Assembly: GCF_007858255.1 (NCBI RefSeq)
Contig: NZ_VFEU01000009.1
Coordinates: forward strand, 62,001 to 126,000
From: Pseudomonas rhodesiae
GTDB lineage: Bacteria; Pseudomonadota; Gammaproteobacteria; Pseudomonadales; Pseudomonadaceae
Direction: 5' to 3'
Length of the DNA: 64,000 nt
A program made the translations under genes and the position numbers. This document shows, one piece after another, positions 23,500 through 33,810 of this stretch (positions are counted from its first letter, which is position 1; every line of letters begins with the position of its first letter). The notes beneath the pieces are model-generated. The model saw only the letters and a list, made by a program, of their open reading frames with translations. It made no database searches and was not told where the DNA came from.

Positions 23500-24708
23500 A
23501 TGTCTCGACGTATTGCCCATCTCGCCCTGCTGCTGGGGTTGATCACCGCCATCGGCCCCTTCGCCATCGACAGTTACCTCCCTGCCTTGCCCACCCTGGG
23601 CGCGAGCCTGCACGCATCACCGGCGGCGGTGCAGATGAGCCTGACGGTGTTCTTTATCGTGATCGGCGTGTGCCAGCTGTTTTACGGGCCGATCAGCGAT
23701 GTATTCGGGCGCAAGCCGCCGATTTATGCCGGGTTGGTGATTTTCGCGGTGGGCAGCATCGGTTGCGCATTGGCGCCGACCATTGAAGTGCTGATTGCCT
23801 TTCGCGCAATGCAGGCGTTCGGGGCCTGCGCCGGCATGGTGGTGCCCCGCGCCATTGTGCGCGACCTGTACACCGGCCATGAAGCCGCGCGGCTGATGTC
23901 CCTGCTGATGCTGGTGATGAGTGTCTCGCCGATTCTCGCGCCGTTGGCCGGCAGCCTGGTAATTTCCCTGTGGAGCTGGCGCGAAGTGTTTGCCGTGCTG
24001 GCGGTGGTGGCTGTGCTGTGCCTGGTGATGACTGTCGTGCAACTGCCCGAGACTCATCCGGCGGAGCGCCGTCTGGGCAAAACCCTGGGCAGCGCCTTCA
24101 GCAGCTACGGCGGTTTGCTGCGTGACCCTGTATTCATGGGGTTGTCGTTGGTGTGCGGCTTCGGGCTGGCCACGTTTTTCGTGTTTATCGGCAGCGCGCC
24201 GTTCGTGTACATCGAGCACTTCGGCCTGACGCCGACCCAATTCAGCCTGGCATTCGCCCTCAACGCCGCGTCGTTTTTCGCCATGAGCCAACTGACTGCG
24301 CGCCTCAGCGCGCGTTTCGGCCTGGCGCCGCTGATTCGCGGTTCGGTAATCGGTGTGGCGGTGGTGATGAGCCTGTTGGCAATCACCACGCTGTGGTCCG
24401 GCAACCTGGCCTTGATGATGTCGCTGCTGTTTATCGGCTTTGGTTTTCTCGGCCTGCTGCTGCCGGCGGCCGGCGTGCTGTCCATGGAGGACCACGGCGC
24501 CGTAGCGGGCTCTGCCTCGGCATTGCTCGGCGCGATTCAAATGATCACCGGCGCGGTGTGCATGAGCCTGGTCGGTGTGTTCGCCGACCACACGCCAGCG
24601 CCGATGCTGGTGGGGATTGCACTGTGCGCCGTCGCGGCACTCCTCACGGTGCTGTGGACCTTACGCCGCTTGCCAGCGCATTTGGCGAGCGCCCCGCCCT
24701 CCTCCTGA
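23500..24708 (+). CDS. Bcr/CflA family multidrug efflux transporter
   Basis: A 402-residue major facilitator with 12 predicted membrane segments. Family motifs are TAIGPFAIDSYLPALPTLGASL in segment 1 and QLFYGPISDVFGRKPPIYAGL, the loop 2-3 MFS signature, followed by MVVPRAIVRDLYTGHEAARLMSLLM, which is diagnostic of the Bcr/CflA drug:proton antiporters. It exports toxic compounds such as bicyclomycin-like drugs across the inner membrane. ATG 23500 gives the standard N terminus; the frame is open upstream to 23416 but that part holds the sigma-28 promoter of the divergent receptor gene. Confidence 0.88.
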   Translation: MSRRIAHLALLLGLITAIGPFAIDSYLPALPTLGASLHASPAAVQMSLTVFFIVIGVCQLFYGPISDVFGRKPPIYAGLVIFAVGSIGCALAPTIEVLIAFRAMQAFGACAGMVVPRAIVRDLYTGHEAARLMSLLMLVMSVSPILAPLAGSLVISLWSWREVFAVLAVVAVLCLVMTVVQLPETHPAERRLGKTLGSAFSSYGGLLRDPVFMGLSLVCGFGLATFFVFIGSAPFVYIEHFGLTPTQFSLAFALNAASFFAMSQLTARLSARFGLAPLIRGSVIGVAVVMSLLAITTLWSGNLALMMSLLFIGFGFLGLLLPAAGVLSMEDHGAVAGSASALLGAIQMITGAVCMSLVGVFADHTPAPMLVGIALCAVAALLTVLWTLRRLPAHLASAPPSS

Positions 24709-24772
24709 CAGGCACCATTCGTCGGCCTTGGCCGGCATCCATTACAACTATCGGCGGGCCGAAAAACACTAA

Positions 24773-24801
24773 CTCCATAGCTGTTTCACACACCTATGGA
24801 G
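24773..24801 (+). promoter_or_regulatory. Inverted repeat covering the Shine-Dalgarno of the stress SDR gene
   Basis: CTCCATAG (24773-24780) and CTATGGAG (24794-24801) are perfect 8-base arms around a 13-base spacer. The downstream arm contains the GGAG that serves the ATG at 24809. In the mRNA the ribosome binding site would be paired, so the element could act as a translational switch; as DNA it could also be an operator. Confidence 0.5.
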
Positions 24802-24808
24802 ACCGACA

Positions 24809-25666
24809 ATGACTGATTACCCACGCCCGCCGTTCGCCCCACAAGCCCAAAGCGTTCCGGGTACCCAGAAGAAAATGGATCCGTACCCGGACTGTGGCGA
24901 ACAGAGCTACAAGGGCTCCGGCCGCCTGGCCAACAAAATTGCCCTGATCACCGGCGCCGACAGCGGCATCGGCCGCGCAGTCGCCATCGCGTTTGCCCGT
25001 GAAGGCGCCGACGTGGCCATCGCCTATCTGGATGAGCACGAAGACGCTCAGGAGACCGCGCGTTGGGTCGAAGAAGCCGGCCGTCAGTGCCTGCTGTTGC
25101 CCGGCGATATCGCGCAAAAAGCCACCTGCCAGGCGCTGGTGGACAAGACCGTCGAACAGTTCGGCCGTATCGATGTGCTGGTCAATAACGCCGCGTTTCA
25201 GATGAGCCATGAAACCCTCGAAGAAATCGAGGATGAAGAATGGGTCAAGACCTTCGATATCAACATCACCGCCATGTTTCGCATCTGCAAGGCGGCTTTG
25301 CCGCACATGAAGGCCGGCAGCTCGATTATCAACACCACATCGGTCAATTCCGACATGCCCAAGCCGACATTATTGCCCTACGCCGCCACCAAGGGCGCCA
25401 TCGCCAACTTCACCGGGGGCCTGGCGCAGATGCTCGGCAGCAAGGGGATTCGTGTCAACAGCGTCGCCCCAGGCCCGATCTGGACGCCGCTGATCGTGGC
25501 CACCATGACCGACGAGGATGTGCAGAACTTCGGCAGCGAAACCCCGCTGGGCCGCCCCGGGCAGCCGGTGGAAGTGGCGCCGATCTATGTATTGCTGGCC
25601 TCGGACGAAGCCAGCTACATCTCCGGTTCGCGTTACGCCGTCACCGGCGGCAAGCCGATCCTCTGA
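24809..25666 (+). CDS. SDR family oxidoreductase of the YghA/general stress type
   Basis: A 285-residue SDR with the extended N terminus (about 40 residues, containing QKKMDPYPDCGEQSYKGSGRL) that marks the YghA/GsiB-neighbour stress group. Cofactor motif TGADSGIG, NNAAFQ, catalytic YAATK and the C-terminal GSRYAVTGGKPIL are all present. Such enzymes are usually annotated as glucose/ribitol or aldehyde dehydrogenases and are often under general stress control. The gene converges on the integrase gene with a 5-base gap. The leader hairpin at 24773-24801 hides its ribosome binding site. Confidence 0.87.
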   Translation: MTDYPRPPFAPQAQSVPGTQKKMDPYPDCGEQSYKGSGRLANKIALITGADSGIGRAVAIAFAREGADVAIAYLDEHEDAQETARWVEEAGRQCLLLPGDIAQKATCQALVDKTVEQFGRIDVLVNNAAFQMSHETLEEIEDEEWVKTFDINITAMFRICKAALPHMKAGSSIINTTSVNSDMPKPTLLPYAATKGAIANFTGGLAQMLGSKGIRVNSVAPGPIWTPLIVATMTDEDVQNFGSETPLGRPGQPVEVAPIYVLLASDEASYISGSRYAVTGGKPIL

Positions 25667-25671
25667 CCGTT

Positions 25672-26586
25672 CTACAAATCGAACCGATCCACTGCCCGCC
25701 GCCGCTCATTGTCGTCGCGAACGTCATAGCTGGCGGTGGTCTGGATATTGGTGTGGTGCGCCAGTTTCTGCGCAATCGACAGGTCATGCTCCTCGATCAC
25801 CCGCGTGATGAACGAGCGGCGGAAGTCATGGGGCATGATCTTCACGCCGACCTGTTCGCCGCGTTGGCGGGCGATGTAGTAAATCGCGTGTTTGGTGATG
25901 CGTTCACGGGTGATATGACTGCCACGGCGGATGCGGTTAAACAGAAAGCTGTCATCCTCCTCGCCCTCCTTGAGCTGTTCACGACGAAATGCCAGCCACG
26001 CCTGCAGTTTGGCAAAGGCCCAATCCGGCGCGTATTTGACCAGTTCCTTATTGCCCTTGCCGATGACCCGCAGGCTGCGTTCGGCGAAGTCGACCTGCGC
26101 GAGGTCGAGGTTGACCGACTCCGACTTGCGCATGCCTGAGCCATAGAGAATGCCGATCACCGCGGCATCACGCAGGCCCTGGGGACGTGGGTCGGCGGCG
26201 CAGGCTTCCATCATTTCGCGGATCAACGTTCGGCGCAGATTGCGCCCCTGACCCAGGCGCGTGCCGGCGGATGCCTTGACCGTGCGCATCTTGAGCAGGT
26301 GTTCCTGACTGATCAGGCTCATGCGCCAGGCTTCATTCATCACCCCGCGTACGGCATTAACGTACAGCGATGAGGTGTTGGGCGCGTAACCGTCTTCGCG
26401 CAGCGCCGCCACTAGGGCGATGACATGTTCAGGCTGCAGCAGGTGCCAGTCGATCTCTTCAAGATTGATGTCTTCGAAGCCCAGGCGGTCGGCGGCGTCT
26501 TGCAGCACATAGCGCATGGTCAATTGGCTGGAAGGTGCCAGGCGGGTGAGGTAAAGGGTCAGGGGGTTGCGCAGAAACTCAGTCAA
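25672..26586 (-). CDS. Tyrosine site-specific recombinase
   Basis: A 304-residue phage-type integrase. The catalytic set is complete: Arg153 in GSGMRKSES, Lys180 in GKGNKE, His253 and Arg256 in HDFRRSF, His278 in HHTN, and the nucleophile Tyr287 in TASYDVR. The N-terminal 110 residues form a SAM-like core-binding domain, and no arm-binding domain precedes it. No excisionase, prophage, transposon or integron cassette genes lie nearby, and no attachment repeats were recognised. It may be a remnant of a lost element or a host-adopted recombinase. Confidence 0.88.
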   Translation of the reverse strand: MTEFLRNPLTLYLTRLAPSSQLTMRYVLQDAADRLGFEDINLEEIDWHLLQPEHVIALVAALREDGYAPNTSSLYVNAVRGVMNEAWRMSLISQEHLLKMRTVKASAGTRLGQGRNLRRTLIREMMEACAADPRPQGLRDAAVIGILYGSGMRKSESVNLDLAQVDFAERSLRVIGKGNKELVKYAPDWAFAKLQAWLAFRREQLKEGEEDDSFLFNRIRRGSHITRERITKHAIYYIARQRGEQVGVKIMPHDFRRSFITRVIEEHDLSIAQKLAHHTNIQTTASYDVRDDNERRRAVDRFDL

Positions 26587-26694
26587 TGTAATTCAGCCTT
26601 TGGATTAAATATCCCGATCAACTCATTGTTTCATCGAGGTATTTAGTGAATTGGCGAAGGCCGAGTCTAGCGCATGACCGGCCCTGGCACAAAA

Positions 26695-27507
26695 TCACGG
26701 GGCGGTTTCTTCGTCCTCGGTGGGTTCCTGGGGCTGGGTCTGGGCCTGGCTCCACTCGGCGTCCTGTTTCTGCATCAGGGCAAACCAGTGCTGACGCATG
26801 AACGGCAAGTACGCCTGCGGTGCCTTGGCGAAATCCTTCTCGTCGCGGTAGCAGCCCGGCAAAGGCAGCTCGGTGCCCTGCTCCTTATACTGACTGACCA
26901 GCGCCTGTTGGCCAGCCACGCTACAGTCCTTGGGCAACGGCATGCCGCGCAGCGCGCCAGCCTCTTCATCCCACCACGCCGCGCCGTAGCGGTCGACGCC
27001 GCGCAGGCGGTACTTCTCGGATTTGCCCACATGCATGATCAGCTTGAATTCATTGGGGCTGACGTCGCTGGTGCAGGTCAGCGAATAGCCGACGACGGTC
27101 TGGGTGATGCCATCCCCGTTCAGGTCAGTGACTTTGGTGGCGGTTCGGTCGAAACGCAGGGCCGCATCGAATTGGCAGTGCTGCACATCGTCGTAGAGCA
27201 TCCACATACGCTTGGGGCGTTTGCCGTCAATCAGGTACTGGGCGGCGTAGACAAAGGCAGACTGGGTGCCGTCGTCGTCCCGTTCGTTGAGCTGCTCGGC
27301 GAGTACCAGCAGGTTTTTGCCCTGGCGGTCGTCCCAGGTGTAGGCCGCGATCTGCTTGCCGCGTACTTCCACGCCTTCGGGCACCTGATCGATGCTGGTC
27401 AGCGCTACCCCGTCGTCGGCCCGCACCGTGGAAATACAGGCCACGCCCAACAACAACCCCATCAATACCGGCCGCAACTGGCCGCGTAAAAGCTGCACGC
27501 TATTCAT
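26695..27507 (-). CDS. Secreted hypothetical protein (M949_RS01915-like)
   Basis: A 270-residue protein with a signal peptide (cleavage expected after about residue 30, in CISTVRA-DDG). The mature part includes a VTDLNGDGITQTVVGYSLTC segment that resembles FG-GAP/EF-hand-like calcium loops and the M949_RS01915 surface polysaccharide family; that assignment is tentative. Cys residues in QHCQF, LTCTS, KDCSV and PGCYR could form two disulfides. The C terminus is rich in Gln, Glu and Pro. It lies between the integrase and the arn operon, facing away from the latter. Confidence 0.65.
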   Translation of the reverse strand: MNSVQLLRGQLRPVLMGLLLGVACISTVRADDGVALTSIDQVPEGVEVRGKQIAAYTWDDRQGKNLLVLAEQLNERDDDGTQSAFVYAAQYLIDGKRPKRMWMLYDDVQHCQFDAALRFDRTATKVTDLNGDGITQTVVGYSLTCTSDVSPNEFKLIMHVGKSEKYRLRGVDRYGAAWWDEEAGALRGMPLPKDCSVAGQQALVSQYKEQGTELPLPGCYRDEKDFAKAPQAYLPFMRQHWFALMQKQDAEWSQAQTQPQEPTEDEETAP

Positions 27508-27910
27508 CCGTCTGCCCTGGCAATAGATGACTTACTTTACCGGCACTTGAGCGCCAATGCAGAGAAGATTCTTCATGTGGCGCTGAACTGCCCATTGTGC
27601 CGTTGAGGGTGGAACCAAGGCCTTTGAAAATCGCTCCTATTCAACCGCCTAATAGAACCCGGACGCCCCTGGGTGGCTTAGCTGAACCCTGGCTGTCTAC
27701 CTGTCAAATAAACGAGTTTTTCATCCGGCTTTCATATTCGTTCCACATTTTTACGCTTAATCTTAAACCCAGTACTTCATAGCAATCCGCGCTTTACCAG
27801 CTAACCTGTTGATTATGTTTCATCTTTAGCTGTGCATTAGTGCGCAATCGCCTTTGTTTTGCTGCTGCTTTAACGCTCCAAGCTGCGCTAACCCCCGAGG
27901 TCATGAATCT
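27508..27910. other. AT-rich divergent intergenic region upstream of arnC
   Basis: About 400 bases with no convincing gene. The part from about 27690 to 27860 is clearly more AT-rich than its surroundings. It contains CTTAATCTTAAAC at 27756-27768, two adjacent CTTAA half-sites reminiscent of PmrA-type boxes but with a 6-base rather than 11-base period. No trace of arnB, which precedes arnC in P. aeruginosa, could be read in any frame here. This must hold the arn operon promoter. Confidence 0.6.
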
Positions 27911-28942
27911 TTGAAACCCTACCCTATTCATTGCGTGTCGATCGTTATCCCGGTCTACAACGAACAAGACAGCCTGCCTGAGTTGTTGCGTCGTACCACG
28001 GCAGCCTGCAACCAGTTGGCCTACGAATACGAAATCATCCTGGTGGATGACGGTAGCCGCGACAATTCCGCTCAATTGCTCGAAGACGCCGCCGCAGAAG
28101 ATGGCAGCAACGTGGTTGCGGTGATCCTCAACCGTAACTACGGGCAGCATGCGGCGATCATGGCCGGTTTCGAGCAGTGCCGGGGCGAGGTAGTGATCAC
28201 CCTGGACGCCGATCTGCAGAACCCGCCGGAAGAAATCCCGCGCCTGGTTGAACAAGCCGCCCTTGGCTACGACGTAGTCGCCACCGTGCGCAATAACCGT
28301 CAGGACTCCGCCTTCCGCCGCTGGCCATCGCGGCTGATCAACCTCGCGGTACAGCGCTCCACCGGCGTGGCCATGACCGACTACGGCTGCATGCTGCGCG
28401 CCTACCGCCGCACCATCGTCGACGCCATGCTCGCCTGCCGCGAGCGCAGTACCTTCATTCCGATCCTGGCCAACGGTTTTGCCCGCCACACCACTGAGAT
28501 TCTGGTGCACCACGCCGAGCGTGAACACGGCGAATCCAAATACAGCGCCATGCGCCTGATCAGCCTGATGTTCGATCTGCTGACCTGCATGACCACCACC
28601 CCATTGCGCCTGCTGTCCATCGTCGGTTTCAGCCTGGCGGCGCTGGGCATGCTGTTTGCCTTTGCGTTGATCATCCTGCGCTTGGCCTTCGGCGCGCAGT
28701 GGGCCGGCGACGGCATGTTCGTGCTGTTCGCGGTGCTGTTCGTGTTCACCGGGGGCCAGTTCATCGGCATGGGCCTGTTGGGTGAATACCTGGGCCGCAT
28801 GTACAGCGATGTGCGCGCCCGCCCGCGTTTCTTCATTGAAAAAGTGCTGCGCAACCAACCGGCGGCACCGGTGCCTGTGGTCGTCGTCGACGGCCTGGCG
28901 TCTTCCCATACTTCTACTTCTCCCGATCAGGTTCAGTCATGA
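27911..28942 (+). CDS. arnC: Undecaprenyl-phosphate 4-deoxy-4-formamido-L-arabinose transferase
   Basis: A 343-residue family 2 glycosyltransferase with two C-terminal membrane segments. The GT-A motifs [28 protein letters not shown] and [14 protein letters not shown] are intact, as is the [19 protein letters not shown] segment typical of ArnC. It moves formamido-arabinose from UDP to undecaprenyl phosphate. The best start is the TTG at 27911 ([14 protein letters not shown]), which aligns with the P. aeruginosa N terminus; the in-frame ATG at 27854 would add 19 cysteine-rich residues with no counterpart. It is the first gene of the operon and overlaps arnA by 4 bases. Confidence 0.92.
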   Translation: MKPYPIHCVSIVIPVYNEQDSLPELLRRTTAACNQLAYEYEIILVDDGSRDNSAQLLEDAAAEDGSNVVAVILNRNYGQHAAIMAGFEQCRGEVVITLDADLQNPPEEIPRLVEQAALGYDVVATVRNNRQDSAFRRWPSRLINLAVQRSTGVAMTDYGCMLRAYRRTIVDAMLACRERSTFIPILANGFARHTTEILVHHAEREHGESKYSAMRLISLMFDLLTCMTTTPLRLLSIVGFSLAALGMLFAFALIILRLAFGAQWAGDGMFVLFAVLFVFTGGQFIGMGLLGEYLGRMYSDVRARPRFFIEKVLRNQPAAPVPVVVVDGLASSHTSTSPDQVQS

Positions 28943-30930
28943 GTTCAAAAGCCGTTGTATTTGCGTACCACGATATTGGATGTGCAGGCATCGAAGCGCT
29001 GCTCAATGCCGGTTACGACATCGCTGCCGTGTTCACCCATGCCGATGATCCCAAGGAAAACAATTTCTACGGCTCCGTGGCCCAGTTGTGCGCGCGCAAC
29101 GGCATCCCCGTGCATGCGCCGGAAGACGCTAACCACCCGCTGTGGGTCGAGCGCATCGCCAAACTCAAGCCCGACTACCTCTTCTCGTTCTACTACCGCA
29201 ACCTGCTGAGCGAAGCCCTGCTGGGCACTGCCAGCAAAGGCGCGTTCAACCTGCACGGTTCGTTGCTGCCTAAATACCGCGGCCGCGCGCCGGCCAACTG
29301 GGTGCTGGTCAACGGCGAAACCGAAACCGGCGTGACCCTGCACCGCATGGTCAAACGTGCTGATGCCGGCGCGATCCTGGCTCAGCAAAAAGTCACCATC
29401 GAGCGCAGCGACACCGGCCTGACCCTGCACGCCAAACTGCGTGACGCGGCCACCAGTCTTCTGCGTGACGCCCTGCCGCAACTGGCTGCGGGCAAGCTCA
29501 CGGAGACCGCTCAGGACGACAGCCAGGCCACCTATTTCGGGCGCCGCACGGCCGCCGACGGCAAACTGGAGTGGAAAAAACCGGCTGAAGAACTGTTCAA
29601 CCTGGTGCGCGCGGTCACCCAACCCTACCCTGGCGCCTTCTGCGCCGTGGGTGAGCACAAGCTCATCGTGTGGCAGGCCGAAGTGGTCAAGGGCAACGAC
29701 GGCCTTGCGCCGGGCCGGGTGATCAGCGTCAATCCGCTGCGCATCGCCTGCGGTGAAGACTCCCTGGTGATCACGTTCGGTCAGCGTAACGACAACGGTC
29801 TATACCAGGCCGGCCCGTCCCTGGCCGACGAACTGGGCCTGGTGGACGGCTCCGTGCTGCGCGGCGCCGAATCCGGCCGTAAGCCACGCCGCACCCGCGT
29901 GCTGATCCTGGGGGTGAACGGCTTTATTGGTAACCACCTGTCCGAACGCCTGCTGCGTGACGACCGTTACGAAGTCTACGGCCTGGACATCGGCTCCGAC
30001 GCCATCGAGCGCCTGCGCAGCCACCCCAACTTCCATTATGTGGAAGGCGATATCAGCATCCACACCGAGTGGATCGAGTACCACATCAAGAAGTGCGACG
30101 TGGTCCTGCCGCTGGTGGCCATCGCCACGCCAATCGAATACACCCGCAACCCGCTGCGCGTGTTCGAGCTGGACTTCGAAGAAAACCTCAAGCTGGTGCG
30201 CTACTGCGTCAAGTACAACAAGCGCGTGATCTTCCCGTCGACCTCGGAAGTCTATGGCATGTGCCAGGACCAGTACTTCGACGAAGACACCTCCAACCTG
30301 GTGGTCGGCCCGGTCAACAAGCAACGCTGGATCTACTCGGTATCCAAGCAGCTGCTGGACCGCGTGATCTGGGCCTACGGCGACAAGGGCCTGAAGTTCA
30401 CCCTGTTCCGCCCCTTCAACTGGATGGGCCCACGTCTGGACCGCTTGGATTCGGCGCGTATCGGCAGCTCCCGGGCAATCACTCAGTTGATCCTGAACCT
30501 GGTGGAAGGCACGCCGATCCGCCTGTTCGACGGCGGCGAGCAAAAACGCTGCTTCACCGACATCGCCGACGGCATCGAAGCCCTGGCGCGCATCATCGAT
30601 AACGATAATGACGCGTGCAACGGCCAGATCATCAATATCGGCAACCCGGAAAACGAAGCCAGCATCCGCCAGTTGGGTGAAGAGCTGCTGCGCCAGTTCG
30701 AGGCCCACCCGCTGCGTGGCAACTTCCCGCCATTCGCCGGTTTCCGCGATGTCGAAAGCAAGGCGTTCTACGGCAATGGTTACCAGGACGTGGCGCACCG
30801 CAAACCGAGCATCGAAAACGCCAAGCGCCTGTTGAACTGGGCACCGACCGTGGAGATGAGCGAAACCATCGGCAATACCCTGGACTTCTTCCTGCGTGAA
30901 GCCATGCTCGAACAGGCGGACAAGCGCTGA
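28939..30930 (+). CDS. arnA: Bifunctional UDP-Ara4N formyltransferase/UDP-GlcA oxidative decarboxylase
   Basis: A 663-residue fusion. Residues 1 to about 300 are the formyltransferase, with [15 protein letters not shown] holding the catalytic Asn and His. Residues about 315-660 are the decarboxylase, an SDR-like domain starting [19 protein letters not shown] and carrying the active-site SVSKQ region ([13 protein letters not shown]) and [11 protein letters not shown]. The N-terminal half formylates UDP-aminoarabinose; the C-terminal half oxidises UDP-glucuronate. The intervening amination needs ArnB, whose gene is not in this operon. Starts in an ATGA overlap with arnC. Confidence 0.95.
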   Translation: MSSKAVVFAYHDIGCAGIEALLNAGYDIAAVFTHADDPKENNFYGSVAQLCARNGIPVHAPEDANHPLWVERIAKLKPDYLFSFYYRNLLSEALLGTASKGAFNLHGSLLPKYRGRAPANWVLVNGETETGVTLHRMVKRADAGAILAQQKVTIERSDTGLTLHAKLRDAATSLLRDALPQLAAGKLTETAQDDSQATYFGRRTAADGKLEWKKPAEELFNLVRAVTQPYPGAFCAVGEHKLIVWQAEVVKGNDGLAPGRVISVNPLRIACGEDSLVITFGQRNDNGLYQAGPSLADELGLVDGSVLRGAESGRKPRRTRVLILGVNGFIGNHLSERLLRDDRYEVYGLDIGSDAIERLRSHPNFHYVEGDISIHTEWIEYHIKKCDVVLPLVAIATPIEYTRNPLRVFELDFEENLKLVRYCVKYNKRVIFPSTSEVYGMCQDQYFDEDTSNLVVGPVNKQRWIYSVSKQLLDRVIWAYGDKGLKFTLFRPFNWMGPRLDRLDSARIGSSRAITQLILNLVEGTPIRLFDGGEQKRCFTDIADGIEALARIIDNDNDACNGQIINIGNPENEASIRQLGEELLRQFEAHPLRGNFPPFAGFRDVESKAFYGNGYQDVAHRKPSIENAKRLLNWAPTVEMSETIGNTLDFFLREAMLEQADKR

Positions 30931-31814
30931 TGCAGGCAGGTCTTCGCATCGACGTTGACACCTACCGTGGCACCCGCGAAGGCGTGCCACGGTTGCTCGA
31001 ATCCCTGGATGAAGCCGGGGTAAAAGCGACGTTCTTCTTCAGCGTCGGCCCGGACAACATGGGGCGCCACCTGTGGCGCCTGATCCGCCCGCAGTTCCTG
31101 TGGAAGATGCTGCGTTCCAACGCCGCCGGCCTGTATGGCTGGGACATTCTGCTGGCCGGCACCGCCTGGCCAGGCAAGCCCATTGGCCGCGACCTGGGGC
31201 ATTTGATGCGCCAAGCCAAGGCCGCCGGGCATGAAGTCGGCCTGCACGCCTGGGACCACCATGGCTGGCAAGCCAACACCGGGCGCTGGAGCGAAGCACA
31301 GTTGGTCGAGCAGATTCGGCGCGGCGTGGACACCTTGAACGACATCCTTGGCGAGCCCATCGATTGTTCCGCGGCCGCCGGCTGGCGTGCCGATGAACGC
31401 GTGGTGCAAGCCAAGCAGGGGTTCAACTTTCGCTACAACAGCGATTGCCGGGGTACCAGCCTGTTTCGACCGACACTGGCCGATGGCAGCGCGGGCACGC
31501 CACAAATTCCGGTGGACCTGCCGACCTTCGACGAAGTGGTCGGGCCGGTGGTGGCCGCCAACGACTTCAATCGCTACATCCTTGATCGCTTCGCAGCGTC
31601 GAAGCTCAACGTCTACACGATCCATGCAGAAGTAGAAGGGATTCTGATGGCTAACGATTTTCGCCAGCTGCTTGCCCAGGCAAAGCAGCGAGGCATCGAC
31701 TTCACACCTCTGGGCGACTTGTTGCCCACCGATCTGACCCGCCTGCCCCAGCAACAGCTGGTACGTGGCGCGTTGAGCGGCCGCGAGGGGTGGCTGGGAG
31801 TGCAGCAGGCATGA
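30930..31814 (+). CDS. arnD: 4-deoxy-4-formamido-L-arabinose-phosphoundecaprenol deformylase
   Basis: A 294-residue polysaccharide-deacetylase (NodB) family enzyme. The metal-binding pattern starts with [11 protein letters not shown] and continues with [14 protein letters not shown]; the C-terminal half contains [10 protein letters not shown]. It removes the formyl group from the lipid-linked sugar at the inner membrane, making the transfer irreversible. The start shares one base with the arnA stop (TGATG) and the end overlaps arnT by 4 bases. Confidence 0.93.
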   Translation: MQAGLRIDVDTYRGTREGVPRLLESLDEAGVKATFFFSVGPDNMGRHLWRLIRPQFLWKMLRSNAAGLYGWDILLAGTAWPGKPIGRDLGHLMRQAKAAGHEVGLHAWDHHGWQANTGRWSEAQLVEQIRRGVDTLNDILGEPIDCSAAAGWRADERVVQAKQGFNFRYNSDCRGTSLFRPTLADGSAGTPQIPVDLPTFDEVVGPVVAANDFNRYILDRFAASKLNVYTIHAEVEGILMANDFRQLLAQAKQRGIDFTPLGDLLPTDLTRLPQQQLVRGALSGREGWLGVQQA

Positions 31815-33466
31815 TGCGCCGGTGGGCATTGCCCTTGCTCCTGTTGGCATTCGCGCTGTGTTACCTGGCGCCGCTGGCCACCCATGGCCTGTGGATTCCC
31901 GACGAGACCCGCTACGCGCAGATCAGCCAGGAAATGCTGCTGACCGGTAAATGGGCCGCGCCGCACTTTATGGGCATCCGCTACTTCGAAAAACCGGCCG
32001 CCGGCTATTGGATGATCGCGCTCGGCCAGGCGATGTTCGGGCAGAACCTGTTTGGCGTGCGTTTCGCATCCGCCTTGAGCACCGGCCTGAGCATCCTGCT
32101 GGTGTATCTGGTAGCGCGCCGCCTGTGGAATGACCCGCGCAAAAGCCTGGTCAGCACCTTGCTGTATATGAGTTTTGTCAGTGTGGCGGCCCTGGGCGGC
32201 TACGCCAATCTCGACCCGCAGTTCACTTTTTGGGTCAACCTGACAGGAGTAGCTTTGTGGTTTTGCTTCGACAGCCGTACCCGCAACGGGCGCCTGGGCG
32301 CGTGGGCACTCTTGGGCTTTGCCTGCGGCATGGGTTTTATGACCAAGGGTTTTCTCGCCTGGTTGCTGCCGGTATTGATTGCCCTGCCCTACGCGCTGTG
32401 GCAGAAACGCTTACGCGAGCTGCTCGGTTACGGCCTGGTGGCGGTGCTGGTGGCGGTGGCCGTCAGCTTGCCGTGGGCGCTGGCCGTACACCTGCAAGAA
32501 CCGGACTTCTGGCACTTCTTCTTCTGGCACGAGCATATCCAGCGCTTCGCCGGCGAAGATGCCCAGCACGCCGAGCCGTTCTGGTACTACCTGCCCTTGC
32601 TGGTCGGCTTCAGCCTACCGTGGGTGGCGCTGTTGCCCGCCACCGTCAAACAGGCCTGGCTGGAGAAACGCACGGCCTCTATCGGTTTCCTGTTGCTGTG
32701 GCTGCTGATGCCCTTGGCGTTTTTCAGCCTGGCCAAAGGCAAGTTGCCCTCCTACATCATGCCGTGCCTGTTGCCGCTGGCGCTGCTGATGGGCCATGCG
32801 CTGGCCGATAAACTGGCCCAGGGCCGTGGCCGTGCGCTGCGCATCAACGGCTGGCTGAATCTGGTATTGGGCATCGTGGCGTTGCTGGCATTAAGTTGGT
32901 TCCAGTTGAAAAAGCCGGTGTATGAACACGGTACCGAAACCCTGAGCCTGGTACTGGTCTTCGTACTGTTAATTGGCTGGATCTTCGCCAACCTGCTGCA
33001 AGCGGCACGGCCGCTGCATCTTTGGGCGGCGCCGGCCATCGGCAGCTGGTTGCTGGTGGCCCTGGCCCCGGCGGCCTTGCCCCACTCGGTGGTTTATAAC
33101 AAAACCCCGGATCAGTTCATCATCGATCACCTACCGGAACTGAAACAGACCGGCGCCCTGCTGAGCAATGACCTGGGCGCCGCGTCGGCTTTGGCCTGGC
33201 GGGTCAAGCGTGCGGACGTGACCCTCTATAACACCGTCGGCGAAGTCAAATACGGCTTGGCCTTTGCTGATGCAGCCCATCACAAGGTCGACATGGCCCA
33301 GGTCCAGCAATGGATGAACGACGCGCGCAAACGCGGCGCGGTCGGCGTGGTGATGCGGGTCAAGGGTGACGACGAAGTCGCCGAAGTAAACCTGCTGCCC
33401 CAGGACGGCAAGCGCTATGAGCAAGGCAATCTGGTGATTCTGATCTTCCCGCAGGTATCGTCATGA
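31811..33466 (+). CDS. arnT: Lipid A 4-amino-4-deoxy-L-arabinosyltransferase
   Basis: A 551-residue GT-C glycosyltransferase with about 12 membrane segments and a C-terminal periplasmic domain. The first periplasmic loop holds [16 protein letters not shown], with the acidic residues needed for catalysis, and [15 protein letters not shown]. It moves aminoarabinose from undecaprenyl phosphate to lipid A phosphates, lowering binding of polymyxin and other cationic peptides. The ATG at 31811 overlaps the arnD stop (ATGA). The in-frame ATG at 31790 lies within arnD and is not needed. Confidence 0.94.
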   Translation: MMRRWALPLLLLAFALCYLAPLATHGLWIPDETRYAQISQEMLLTGKWAAPHFMGIRYFEKPAAGYWMIALGQAMFGQNLFGVRFASALSTGLSILLVYLVARRLWNDPRKSLVSTLLYMSFVSVAALGGYANLDPQFTFWVNLTGVALWFCFDSRTRNGRLGAWALLGFACGMGFMTKGFLAWLLPVLIALPYALWQKRLRELLGYGLVAVLVAVAVSLPWALAVHLQEPDFWHFFFWHEHIQRFAGEDAQHAEPFWYYLPLLVGFSLPWVALLPATVKQAWLEKRTASIGFLLLWLLMPLAFFSLAKGKLPSYIMPCLLPLALLMGHALADKLAQGRGRALRINGWLNLVLGIVALLALSWFQLKKPVYEHGTETLSLVLVFVLLIGWIFANLLQAARPLHLWAAPAIGSWLLVALAPAALPHSVVYNKTPDQFIIDHLPELKQTGALLSNDLGAASALAWRVKRADVTLYNTVGEVKYGLAFADAAHHKVDMAQVQQWMNDARKRGAVGVVMRVKGDDEVAEVNLLPQDGKRYEQGNLVILIFPQVSS

Positions 33467-33810
33467 TCACCCTGTTGCTGCTATTGGCCGCTTGCTTGCT
33501 GACCTGCATGGGCCAGGTCTCGCAGAAATTCGCCGTGGAAGGCTGGCGTGACCAGTCGCACGGTTGGGCACTGAAGCTGCGTTCGCCGTGGTTGTGGTCC
33601 GCACTGCTGTGCCTGGGCTTCGGGCTGTTGGTGTGGCTGCTGGTGTTGCAACGCCTTGAGGTGGGCATCGCTTACCCGATGCTCAGCCTGAATTTTGTGT
33701 TGGTCACCCTGGTGGCGCGCTTTGTGTTCAAGGAGCCCATTGATACTCGGCACTGGCTGGGCGTCGCGCTGGTGATCGCCGGTGTAGCGCTGCTGGGGCG
33801 TCAGATATGA
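33463..33810 (+). CDS. arnE: Aminoarabinose-phosphoundecaprenol flippase subunit
   Basis: A 115-residue small-multidrug-resistance-like membrane protein with four segments. It begins [27 protein letters not shown] and contains [16 protein letters not shown], the matching region of known ArnE. With ArnF it flips the lipid-linked aminoarabinose to the periplasmic face. Both ends overlap neighbours in ATGA arrangements. Confidence 0.9.
   Translation: MITLLLLLAACLLTCMGQVSQKFAVEGWRDQSHGWALKLRSPWLWSALLCLGFGLLVWLLVLQRLEVGIAYPMLSLNFVLVTLVARFVFKEPIDTRHWLGVALVIAGVALLGRQI

Noticed and set aside
27756..27768. CTTAATCTTAAAC as a PmrA box for the arn operon
   Set aside because: Half-sites are 6 bases apart instead of 11, so it does not fit the standard geometry; kept only as a note on the spacer.
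27597..27782. 61-codon frame in the arnC spacer
   Set aside because: No ribosome binding site, no family, lies in the AT-rich regulatory region; not supported as a gene.
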